In this document: positions 44,672 to 53,141 of the stretch, piece by piece
How positions within the stretch are numbered: position 1 is the first letter of the stretch
Layout of the letters: each line of letters begins with the position of its first letter
NCBI GenBank assembly: GCA_050633105.1
Contig: JBOEFW010000026.1
Location: forward strand, 44,429 to 108,428
Direction: 5' to 3'
DNA from: Aureispira sp050633105
GTDB lineage: Bacteria; Bacteroidota; Bacteroidia; Chitinophagales; Saprospiraceae
Length of the DNA: 64,000 nt
Notes under the pieces: model-generated
The model's input: the letters and a program-made list of their open reading frames with translations, nothing else
Database searches by the model: none
What the model was told of the DNA's origin: nothing
Program-made: the position numbers and the translations under genes

Positions 44672-45319
44672 CTAAAAGAAAGAAACTGTAGGAGTCGATA
44701 AAGGAATGGTTTGACATATATTATAACGAATATCTAACCCCAAGCCAAAAGCGCCATAAGGACTAATCGTTAACTTCTTCCAGTGCTGGTCTAATTTTTT
44801 GCCATTGTGTTTATGAATCCCATATTTTACAAAGTCAAAAATTAAGAGAAATCCACCTTGAAGAATCATACTATGACCAAAGCCTGTCCAGCGATCACTA
44901 TCGGCCTGTTCTGTTTGATTTTTGGCAACTTCTCGCATAACAAAACCTGCAGTAATGTACGTGAGGTCTAAGGCTCCGTTAAATAAAAAAATCGTTTCTG
45001 TTTGGTACTGACGCTTGACGGTTTGTTCAAAACTTAACCCCATTTGTTGCGCTTTTTTTGCAAACAAACCAGGGATACCAAGGCCAAGATTGACAATATT
45101 GAAATAAACATTCATCTCATGGAAATGCTTCCATTCCCCTACAGGAGTGGTAAAATAACCAACAGTACCAGCAATCATATTAGCACCAGCCCAACTAGTC
45201 AATGCAATAGAACCATTCTTCGTATGGCGAAAACGCACCCCATTAATTTCATCTAAAGCTTGGGCATGAACGAAAGAAGAAACGGTTAAAAAGCTAAGCA
45301 GCAACAAAAGATTTCTCAT
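44672..45319 (-). CDS. Conserved hypothetical exported/membrane protein
   Basis: 215 residues, not assigned to a family. A signal peptide (LLLLLSFLTVSSFVHAQ) is followed by several moderately hydrophobic stretches (ALTSWAGANMIAGTVGYF, NIVNLGLGIPGLF, SMILQGGFLLIFDFVKYG). The arrangement suggests three or four membrane helices and a short C-terminal beta region. Convergent with the antiporter. Function unknown. Confidence 0.7.
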   Translation of the reverse strand: MRNLLLLLSFLTVSSFVHAQALDEINGVRFRHTKNGSIALTSWAGANMIAGTVGYFTTPVGEWKHFHEMNVYFNIVNLGLGIPGLFAKKAQQMGLSFEQTVKRQYQTETIFLFNGALDLTYITAGFVMREVAKNQTEQADSDRWTGFGHSMILQGGFLLIFDFVKYGIHKHNGKKLDQHWKKLTISPYGAFGLGLDIRYNICQTIPLSTPTVSFF

Positions 45320-45482
45320 AGTAGTTGGATTGTAATTTGAATTTAAATTAATTTTTGAGAACTTCAGGGTCTAAGCAGAACAACTCCTTGTAATGTTAAG
45401 TTGAAAATAGGTGGTTAATGCCTATAAATACTACACTAAAAGGAGCCAAGAAGAAAGCACCTGTCAAAATAATAGAATACAC

Positions 45483-46691
45483 ATGGCAAACGAATGGAAC
45501 TTAGGGACACAGAAAAGTGGCCTTGCAAAACAAATAGAAACAGCTGTATTAGTAGGCTTAGTAACCGATGGACACAGTATGGAACAAACCATCGAATACT
45601 TAGATGAATTAGATTTTTTGGCGGATACAGCAGGGGCTGTTGTCAAAAAACGCTTCATACAAAAACTAAGACACCCTGATAATCGTACTTTTGTAGGGAA
45701 GGGAAAAGCACAAGAGATTACAGAATATGTTCAGGACAACGACATTGATATAATCATCTTTGATGATGACCTTAGTGCAAAACAAGCAGGCATCTTAGAA
45801 GAATTAACAGGTCGGAAAATCCTAGATAGAAGTACGTTGATTCTAGATATTTTTGCGAGTCGCGCACAAACTGCTCAATCTAAAGTACAAGTAGAATTGG
45901 CGCAAATGCAATATCTCTTACCACGTTTGCGTGGTATGTGGGATCACTTGGAGCGTCAACGTGGAGGTATTGGAATGCGTGGACCAGGAGAGCAAGAAAT
46001 AGAAACAGATAGACGTATTGTCCGCGATAAAATCTCCTTGCTTAAGAAACGCTTGAACCGCATCGATCTACAAGCACAAACACAGCGCAAGAACAGAGGT
46101 GATATGATACGGGTCTCTTTGGTAGGTTATACCAATGTTGGAAAATCAACCTTGATGAATACCTTAGGGAAAGCAGAAGTTTTGGCAGAGAACAAACTCT
46201 TTGCTACCTTAGATACCACAGTACGCAAAGTGGTAGTGGATAGAATGCCCTTCTTATTATCAGATACTGTTGGATTTATCCGAAAACTACCACACCATTT
46301 AGTAGAGAGTTTTAAATCGACCTTGGATGAAGTTCGAGAAAGTGATTTGTTGATTCAGGTGGTTGATATCGCTCACCCACAGCATCGGGATCAGATTAAA
46401 GTAGTTAACAAAACACTCAAAGAATTGGGGGCAGAGAAAATACCAATGTTGTATGTCTTTAATAAAATGGACCTTTATACGGCAGAAGCATTTGATGAAT
46501 TCTTACATGAAGATGAAAAAATAGCTCTTTTGCAAGAAGTGAAAGGCCAATGGAAAGCAGAAACCAATGACAATGCTGCATTCATCTCTGCGCTGAAAAA
46601 AGAAGGAGTTGTAGAATTGCGTGCTAAACTCAAAGAATTAATTGATCAGTTGTATGTACAGCGTTACCCTTACAAAACACGTTTTTGGTAA
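45483..46691 (+). CDS. hflX: GTPase HflX
   Basis: 402 residues from ATG 45483 (MANEWNLGTQKSGLAKQ); the GTG at 45411 would add unrelated residues. The N-terminal HflX domain has RTFVGKGKAQEI and the hallmark LERQRGGIGMRGPGEQEIE. The G-domain has G1 GYTNVGKSTLMN, G3 DTVGFIRKLPHHLVESFKST and G4 NKMD. HflX splits stalled ribosomes under stress. Single gene; the next start is 33 bp on. Confidence 0.96.
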   Translation: MANEWNLGTQKSGLAKQIETAVLVGLVTDGHSMEQTIEYLDELDFLADTAGAVVKKRFIQKLRHPDNRTFVGKGKAQEITEYVQDNDIDIIIFDDDLSAKQAGILEELTGRKILDRSTLILDIFASRAQTAQSKVQVELAQMQYLLPRLRGMWDHLERQRGGIGMRGPGEQEIETDRRIVRDKISLLKKRLNRIDLQAQTQRKNRGDMIRVSLVGYTNVGKSTLMNTLGKAEVLAENKLFATLDTTVRKVVVDRMPFLLSDTVGFIRKLPHHLVESFKSTLDEVRESDLLIQVVDIAHPQHRDQIKVVNKTLKELGAEKIPMLYVFNKMDLYTAEAFDEFLHEDEKIALLQEVKGQWKAETNDNAAFISALKKEGVVELRAKLKELIDQLYVQRYPYKTRFW

Positions 46692-46723
46692 ACCGTTTTA
46701 TTACAACACCATAAACTAAAGTA

Positions 46724-47830
46724 ATGCGTCTATTCTTTTGGATCGGATTGGTAGTATTGTATTGTGTTCCAACGCAAGCCCAAAAAGGATGGTACGTAGA
46801 AGGCAGCCTACACTTTGGGCGTGCCTTCAAGCATCGCTCTACGATTACCATTGATTTCCCAGATTGGAGCTATGGAGCAGAAATCAATTTGGAGCGCCAA
46901 ACTTATGGCTCTAAATCTTGGAATGAGCGCTGTGGTTTCCCTCGCTGGGGAATTGCATTAGCTTATCATTATACAGGCAACGCCCAACAAATGGGCCATG
47001 GTATTGCTATATTACCCAATGTTACTATTGACTTTGTTCGAAAAGAACACTGGCGAATTTTTGGGCGTTTAGGAGTTGGATTGGGCATTATTACTAAACC
47101 TTATGATCGACGCAGCAATCCGCTGAACAATATGGTGGGCTCTTATTTGAATAACAATACCTCCTTGCGTTTAGGGATGGCGATTGATTTGCATCCACAA
47201 TGGGAATTGCGCCCTTCTGCTACTTTTACCCATTACTCTAATGCGGCCTCTACTTTACCCAATCTAGGGATCAATATCCCCAGTTTTCAACTAGGACTTT
47301 GTTATCGCCCTAACCCTGTAACCAAAGAAGATTATATTTATGCGGCAGAGAAGCCAACGCGCAATAAGCGCATTCAATTCTCAGCCCTTGTAACAGGAGG
47401 TTTACGTGAAATTGCGACGAGCAATGGGCCTAAATACCCTGTTTGGCAAACTAGTGTAGATGCAGGGTTGTTTCTGAGTCCCAACAACCGACTAAAAATG
47501 GGGATGGAGTACGATTACTTGGCAGCGTTTTATGCCTTTAATAAGCACAATGGAAGTTCTTCTAAGGAAGACCTACACTGGCAAGCAAGTCGCTTAACGT
47601 TGTTTTTGGCAGATGAAATTTTTATTGGTCGCTTGAGTATAAATGCCCAAGTAGGAGTTTATCTAACACAGAATAAGAATCAATTATCACCCATTTCTTT
47701 TCGTCTAGCAGCACGTTACTATTTATTAGATCCCTATCAAAATACTCCTGCCCCTTTCTTAATCGCAACAATGAAAGCGCACCGAATTATTGCTGAATAT
47801 TTCTCTGTCGGTGCTGGAATTGCCTTTTAA
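46724..47830 (+). CDS. Acyloxyacyl hydrolase / PagL-like outer membrane lipid A deacylase
   Basis: 368 residues with a signal peptide (LFFWIGLVVLYCVPTQAQ). Residues 20-195 form a PagL-like barrel, with the catalytic His and Ser in THYSNAAS (about H170 and S172) followed by PNLGINIPSFQLGL. The C-terminal half (about 210-368) is further beta-strand sequence of outer-membrane type, so the protein is about twice the length of classical PagL. Predicted to remove the 3-O acyl chain from lipid A in the outer membrane. The activity is inferred from the motif. Confidence 0.8.
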   Translation: MRLFFWIGLVVLYCVPTQAQKGWYVEGSLHFGRAFKHRSTITIDFPDWSYGAEINLERQTYGSKSWNERCGFPRWGIALAYHYTGNAQQMGHGIAILPNVTIDFVRKEHWRIFGRLGVGLGIITKPYDRRSNPLNNMVGSYLNNNTSLRLGMAIDLHPQWELRPSATFTHYSNAASTLPNLGINIPSFQLGLCYRPNPVTKEDYIYAAEKPTRNKRIQFSALVTGGLREIATSNGPKYPVWQTSVDAGLFLSPNNRLKMGMEYDYLAAFYAFNKHNGSSSKEDLHWQASRLTLFLADEIFIGRLSINAQVGVYLTQNKNQLSPISFRLAARYYLLDPYQNTPAPFLIATMKAHRIIAEYFSVGAGIAF

Positions 47831-48053
47831 ATAAGGCAAATAATGGCTACTTATCCCCTTTAGTATCCCTAAAAATGTAAAACTGGCAAGAAGTTGTCAA
47901 AATCTGGCAATAAATTACCCTACTTTTTTGACAGCTATATAGACTTTTATCCCATCAATTACCTCAATTGGGGACGTTGCTCTTTGGAACATCTCTAAAG
48001 TGGTTTGTGTGAAATGCTCTTATAAGAAAAAAAGTTTTTTTACTTTAAAATTA

Positions 48054-49121
48054 ATGAAAATGAAAACAATTATATTACTAACTGCTGTCTTAATAATGAT
48101 GGCTCAGCTATCACTTCAAGCACAGGACAAAGAAGATGAAAAGCGTTGGACAACAGGAGGAGCAGCAGGTCTTGATCTAGGACAAATGCTCTTTATTAAC
48201 CCTAAGTTTGGAGCAGGAGAGGATCGTATTGGAATTGCTGGAAATATGAACCTATACGCCAAATACAAAAACGGTCGTGTGAGCTGGGATAATTTAGCAG
48301 CCCTTAATTTTGGAGTACAGCGTTTAGGTAGCTTTCGTAAGGTTGTTCCATTTCAAAAATCAGTAGATGAATTTCGCCTTGCTTCGAATTTTTCTTATGG
48401 AATTACACCAACTAGTGTTTTTGGATATTCTTTAGATGCCCTATTTTTAACACAAATTACACCAACATATAACGGCAATTTGTTGTCTCCAGATACGGCA
48501 GGTTTACAAACACCCATTGCTCAATTTTTCTCGCCAGCTACTGTGACTATTTCTCCTGGTATTGCTTATAAGCAAAAAACAGACTTTGGAGAATTTAGTG
48601 CTTTATTGTCTCCAGCTGCCCTTAAAATGATTCTAGTAGGAGATGATGATATTGCTCGTTTGGGATTACATGGTAACCCGCACTCACCAGGAGCAACTAG
48701 AGAAGCATTTGTTAATGATTGGGGGGTAGATCCTACAGGCGAATTAGCGGGTGGTGGTTTTTACGCCCGCAACTATATTCAGTTAGGAGCGACGCTAAAA
48801 GGTTCTTATAAACACCACTTCTTCAAGTATACAGTAGAAGAGAAGGGAGAAACAAAAGAAAAGTACCGCGTGCTATTTGGTACAAACATTAACTTGTACA
48901 GCAACTACTTGCGTTTGCCTCAGCATATTGATGTAGAATGGATCACTAATATAGATGTGTTTTTGTTCAAAGGCTTGTCTTTGTCTTTAATGACTAATGT
49001 ATTTTGGGATTATGATGTCTTAGTTCAAGTGGATACTAATGATGATGGAACTTATGATGGCGAAGGCCGTCGTATTTCGTTCTTGCAGTCTTTATCTATC
49101 AAGTACAATTTCTTGTTCTAG
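48054..49121 (+). CDS. DUF3078 domain outer-membrane-like protein
   Basis: About 355 residues from ATG 48054 (MKMKTIILLTAVLIMM); the GTG at 48000 is less likely because it puts 18 polar residues before the signal peptide. Signal peptide ends near SLQAQ. The mature part is beta-rich and ends in aromatic KYNFLF, as outer-membrane barrels do; RWTTGGAAGLDLGQMLF and PATVTISPGIAYK fit DUF3078, common in Bacteroidota. Function unknown. A good terminator follows at 49179-49222. Confidence 0.82.
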   Translation: MKMKTIILLTAVLIMMAQLSLQAQDKEDEKRWTTGGAAGLDLGQMLFINPKFGAGEDRIGIAGNMNLYAKYKNGRVSWDNLAALNFGVQRLGSFRKVVPFQKSVDEFRLASNFSYGITPTSVFGYSLDALFLTQITPTYNGNLLSPDTAGLQTPIAQFFSPATVTISPGIAYKQKTDFGEFSALLSPAALKMILVGDDDIARLGLHGNPHSPGATREAFVNDWGVDPTGELAGGGFYARNYIQLGATLKGSYKHHFFKYTVEEKGETKEKYRVLFGTNINLYSNYLRLPQHIDVEWITNIDVFLFKGLSLSLMTNVFWDYDVLVQVDTNDDGTYDGEGRRISFLQSLSIKYNFLF

Positions 49122-49178
49122 AAACAGTAGCCATAATTAGCTCTATTGGTTGAAGGGCTTTTTAAATAATAAGTCATA

Positions 49179-49222
49179 GGCTTGAATAGCAAGGTATTTC
49201 CTCTATTCAAGTCTATTTTTTT
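49179..49222 (+). terminator. Terminator after the DUF3078 gene
   Basis: GGCTTGAATAG (49179-49189) pairs with CTATTCAAGTC (49203-49213, one G-U), followed by TA and T7. Confidence 0.8.
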
Positions 49223-50272
49223 GTTGTATAAGGAGGGAACAAAAATAGTCGTTTTTACTTTGTGAACACATAAGCTTGATTTTAGTTAACTGCCCTGTTA
49301 CGCTGTGGTCACTACGTTCCTGAGCACGTTGTTTCTAGTTTGGAGACGACTTAAAGAATGTACCATTGAAATGATCTTTCTGGAGGCTTATAGGTACAAT
49401 AACTCCTTTATAATCAGGTATAAATAAGAAAAATAGAGTTCTATTTTGAAACCAGATTAGATATTGTTTTTCATTTTGGAAATAAAGTGTTTTAGTTTTA
49501 ATGCTTAAAAGACTGTAGTTCATAGCATGCCAACTTTTGGCATTTTATTGGCCTATTGATAAGCAAGTCAACAAGTGACAACAATATAATCGAAACAATA
49601 AATTTGGGTTTTAATTACTACGTGAGTACATGAGCGTAGTTGGGGTGATTATTCGCCTGCGGCTTTAGAGCTAGCGGAGCGAAATCAAGGATTGGAACAG
49701 TCGGGAAGCTATTCCAATCCATTTTTTCACTCAAAGTAATTAGAGCAACCAAATACCGATAATAAATTTGGGTTTTAANNNNNNNNNNNNNNNNNNNNNN
49801 NNNNNNNNNNNNNNNNNNNNNNNNNNNNNNNNNNNNNNNNNNNNNNNNNNNNNNNNNNNNNNNNNNNNNNNNNNNNNNNNNNNNNNNNNNNNNNNNNNNN
49901 NNNNNNNNNNNNNNNNNNNNNNNNNNNNNNNNNNNNNNNNNNNNNNNNNNNNNNNNNNNNNNNNNNNNNNNNNNNNNNNNNNNNNNNNNNNNNNNNNNNN
50001 NNNNNGCTAGCGGAGCGAAATCAAGGACTTGAACAGTCGGGAAGCTGTTCAAGTCCATTTTTTTTGTACCTATGTGAACTTAGAATGTAAGGATTAAATT
50101 CTTGTACCTATCTATTCTAATACCCCCTTTGAAGTAAATCCTTTGCTTGGGAATGTATTTCAAGAAAATTGGCTTTAAAAAGTGGAATCAAATTCTACAA
50201 GTCACGGAATTTTACGAAAAGTCCTACCTTGTAAAGGATTTCTAATATTACCAGACAATAAGCCACTTTACA
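49223..50272. other. Gene-free repeat region with assembly gap
   Basis: No gene is supported. The region holds a tandem repeat family (described separately) and 227 unresolved bases (49779-50005). The minus-strand frame 49335-49523 has no recognisable features. Confidence 0.6.
49597..50064. repeat. Tandem repeat unit (about 164 bp) with covarying hairpin, spanning an N gap
   Basis: A unit starting AATAAATTTGGGTTTTAA occurs at 49597 and again at 49761, where it runs into the N gap. The 3' part GCTAGCGGAGCGAAATCAAGG plus hairpin occurs at about 49671-49720 and again at 50006-50056. Hairpin 1 is GGATTGGAA/TTCCAATCC (49689-49720), hairpin 2 GGACTTGAA/TTCAAGTCC (50025-50056). The stems differ by paired changes and the loop CAGTCGGGAAGCT is conserved. 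Both end in CCATTTTTT, so they can act as plus-strand terminators. The spacing suggests a third unit inside the gap if its length is correct. Confidence 0.75.
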
Positions 50273-51454
50273 ATGCGCAAAATAACCGCTGATTGGGTTT
50301 ATCCCATCCATCAGGCTCCTATTAAGAATGGAGTAGTTACTATAGATGATCATGGAACAATCTTAGGACTGTCCACCGCTAAGGATCATGCTCCAGAAGA
50401 ATTGGAATATCATCAAGGATGTATCATTCCAGGTTTTATCAATACACATTGCCACTTAGAACTTTCTCACATGAAGGGGAAAGTCAACACAGGAACAACT
50501 TTGATTCCTTTTATTACGAGTGTTGTACAACAAAGAGGAGCAGAGGAAACAACTGTTCAAGCGGCGATTGAAGCAGCCGATCAAGAAATGTATGATGGAG
50601 GGATCGTTGCCGTTGGAGACATCTCCAATGTGCCAGATACCTTTGCCCAAAAAGCTAAAAGTTCGTTGCGTTATTACACCTTTGTAGAAATGTTTGACTT
50701 TTTGCAAGAGCAAAACACAACCGCAGAATTTGATAAATACAAAGCGGTCTATGATGCGTTGGAAACAGGAACAGGGGACCGCAAAAGTTGTGTGCCACAT
50801 GCTCCTTATTCCGTTTCTCCTAGTTTATTTGCTAAGATCAATGCCGCTAACGAAGGGGAGATTTGTACCGTTAGTATTCACAATCAAGAAACGGTACCTG
50901 AAAATGAGTTATTCTTAGAGAAGAAAGGCGCTTTTTTGCCCTTTTATGAAGGCTTTGGCTTATCATTGGATCATGTAGAAGCGACTAAAAAAACAGCGAT
51001 TCATTACGCCCTAGCGCATTTGGATCCTAAAAACAGAACCTTGTTTGTTCACAACACACTAACAACAAGTGAAGATATTCAAGCGGCTCAGGCTTGGAGT
51101 GACGAGGTATATTGGGCTACTTGTCCTAATGCGAATCTGTACATTGAGAATCGTTTACCCAATTACCAATTCTTTATAGATAATAGTGCTCGCATGACAG
51201 TTGGAACAGATAGCTTGACGTCTAATTGGCAGTTATCTATTTTAGAAGAACTAAAAACCATTGCTAGGTACCAATCTTACGTGCCTTTTGAAACGCTATT
51301 AGAATGGGCTACCCTAAATGGTGCCAAAGCGTTAGGAATGGAAGATCGTTTGGGCAGCATGGAGGCAGGGAAAAATTGTGGATTAAATCTCTTAGAGAAC
51401 CTTGATGAGCATGGAACATTTTGTACGGCAACAACAGTAAAACGTTTAGTGTAA
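50273..51454 (+). CDS. Amidohydrolase family protein (candidate aminodeoxyfutalosine deaminase)
   Basis: 393 residues. Metal-dependent hydrolase motifs: INTHCHLELSH (HxH, about 57-65), VPHAPYSVS, TVSIHNQE, LFVHNT and the late Asp in VGTDSLTSN. This is the TRZ/ATZ-like deaminase branch, acting on adenine-type or guanine-type substrates with one metal. In Bacteroidota the close relatives are often annotated as deaminases of the futalosine menaquinone pathway; no other mqn gene is nearby, so the substrate is uncertain. Cytoplasmic; 26 bp before the ankyrin gene. Confidence 0.82.
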   Translation: MRKITADWVYPIHQAPIKNGVVTIDDHGTILGLSTAKDHAPEELEYHQGCIIPGFINTHCHLELSHMKGKVNTGTTLIPFITSVVQQRGAEETTVQAAIEAADQEMYDGGIVAVGDISNVPDTFAQKAKSSLRYYTFVEMFDFLQEQNTTAEFDKYKAVYDALETGTGDRKSCVPHAPYSVSPSLFAKINAANEGEICTVSIHNQETVPENELFLEKKGAFLPFYEGFGLSLDHVEATKKTAIHYALAHLDPKNRTLFVHNTLTTSEDIQAAQAWSDEVYWATCPNANLYIENRLPNYQFFIDNSARMTVGTDSLTSNWQLSILEELKTIARYQSYVPFETLLEWATLNGAKALGMEDRLGSMEAGKNCGLNLLENLDEHGTFCTATTVKRLV

Positions 51455-51480
51455 TCTTTTTCAGCTTAAATAATTGTTCC

Positions 51481-53106
51481 ATGCCCATTTATTCTTTATC
51501 GGATTTACATCCCATTTATGAACATACAGCAAAAGAAATGAGTCCTACTAAAGTAGCGGCTTATCCCTTAGTTGCGCGCACTATTTATTGGGCGATGCGA
51601 ATAGATGGGGAATTGAAAAATGGTGGAATAGCACAGTTAATTTGGAACTTGCATGAAAGTTATGACTATGAAGTCCTTTACAAGGCCTTAGAAGAAATTG
51701 GTGCAAAAAAAGCACAAAAGTTACTACAAAAAGGAGTAGACTATATTTATAAAACAGAAAAACGCCAAGCGGCGTTTTTTGCCAAGGGCCCTTTTGGAGC
51801 TGCTAAGCCTTTACAGAAAATAACGGATAATTATTATAATCTGGCTCCGAGTGTTAGTGCACAATTATTGGAGTATGTGGAAGATAAATGGAGTGATAAG
51901 GTCTTTCAAAAATTAGTAAAAGAATTAGACCTTACGTCTATTTTAAAAGTCGAATTTACAACAGAAGAAGTCTTTGATGCCGTTTATGAAGCGAATATTC
52001 GCTTGCTCCAACAGATGTTAGCAGCAGGGTTGGACCCAAACATTAAGAACGATAGAGGAACAACTTTATTGATGGAGTGTCTGGGGAATAGTTCTAGTCC
52101 CAATCAACGCAAGAAAATAACCAAACTTTTGGTAGAAACAGGAGCTGATATTGAGGCAACAAATGAGCATGGAGAAACGGTCTTAAACTCCATCTGTTCT
52201 TATGGCGGAAATAGAATATATCTTCAATGTTTGGTAGAATTAGGGAGCGATATAGAACACAAAGGTCTGGCTGGGCGGACACCTGTATTTGGTTTAATCC
52301 AAAGAGCAAAGAACCTTGAATATTTTATAAGCATAGGTGCAAATGTACATTATAAAACAGCCAATGGATTTACACCATTTAGTTCGGCATTGTCTGGTGT
52401 GAAAGTTTGGACTGAAAATACAACCAACCAGTTTAAAGAAGAATTTATTACCGCTTTCAAAGAATCCATACAAGTGTTATTGGATAATGGAGTAGGATTT
52501 AGTACAGAGCCTGTGGGGCAATTTAAGGAAACAGAACTATCCTACTTAACAGGCGATACACCATTTATGAAAAAAATGATGGAGCATCCTTCTTTTAAAG
52601 AAGTACCGGAGTGGACGATGGAGAAAGGGCCTTGGACGGCTCTTCATCAAGCTAGTCAAGCAGGCCATACCGCTAGTTTAAGAACATTGTTGGAAGCAGG
52701 AATGAATCCAAATGGAATAGTAGCGTTTGCTGATTTAGAAAAATTAGTATTTGCAGGCGCCAAACCATTGGATCTTGCTAGAAATAAAAGCGTAGAAAAA
52801 TTACTATTAGAGTATGGGGCAGAAAAAGGCGTGCCTACTTCCTATGCCTTATATCTAAAGACAAGAGGAACATATCCTAAGAAACTAGCTGCTATTATTG
52901 CAAGTGCACAAGATTGTAGTTTGGAAGAGGGGGTAACCATTGTCGAAAACTTACCAAAGAAGGAAGGAGAACACGTAGAGTGGGATAAAGAAAATAATTT
53001 AAGCGTCTATAAAGAATCCTTACTCCAAACCTATTCTTCTAAAGAAGAAGCGCAAAAAATCATAACATCCTTGACGACTCTAAACATCCGTGCCCAAATC
53101 GTCTAA
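51481..53106 (+). CDS. DMP19-like / ankyrin-repeat / L7/L12-like C-terminal domain protein
   Basis: 541 residues from ATG 51481 (MPIYSLSDLHPIYE). Residues 25-145 resemble the DMP19/DUF4375 fold (MRIDGELKNGGIAQLIWN). Residues 165-450 hold ankyrin repeats (QQMLAAGLDPNIKNDRGTTL, LLVETGADIEATNEHGETVL, RTLLEAGMNPNGI). The last about 75 residues (YPKKLAAIIASAQDCSLEEG ... YSSKEEAQKIITSLTTLNIR) match the layout of the ribosomal L7/L12 C-terminal domain. No signal peptide. The combination suggests a cytoplasmic protein-binding scaffold, perhaps an immunity-type protein. Function unknown. Confidence 0.75.
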   Translation: MPIYSLSDLHPIYEHTAKEMSPTKVAAYPLVARTIYWAMRIDGELKNGGIAQLIWNLHESYDYEVLYKALEEIGAKKAQKLLQKGVDYIYKTEKRQAAFFAKGPFGAAKPLQKITDNYYNLAPSVSAQLLEYVEDKWSDKVFQKLVKELDLTSILKVEFTTEEVFDAVYEANIRLLQQMLAAGLDPNIKNDRGTTLLMECLGNSSSPNQRKKITKLLVETGADIEATNEHGETVLNSICSYGGNRIYLQCLVELGSDIEHKGLAGRTPVFGLIQRAKNLEYFISIGANVHYKTANGFTPFSSALSGVKVWTENTTNQFKEEFITAFKESIQVLLDNGVGFSTEPVGQFKETELSYLTGDTPFMKKMMEHPSFKEVPEWTMEKGPWTALHQASQAGHTASLRTLLEAGMNPNGIVAFADLEKLVFAGAKPLDLARNKSVEKLLLEYGAEKGVPTSYALYLKTRGTYPKKLAAIIASAQDCSLEEGVTIVENLPKKEGEHVEWDKENNLSVYKESLLQTYSSKEEAQKIITSLTTLNIRAQIV

Positions 53107-53141
53107 TACATCCCCTTTGTCAATACAAGAAATAAATGGTC

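Noticed and set aside
49335..49523. 62-residue minus-strand frame in the repeat region
   Set aside because: Low-complexity Phe/Lys/Leu composition from AT-rich DNA; no conserved motif.
49618..50058. Long minus-strand frame across the N gap
   Set aside because: It exists only because N bases are read as unknown residues; its ends are two copies of the non-coding tandem repeat.
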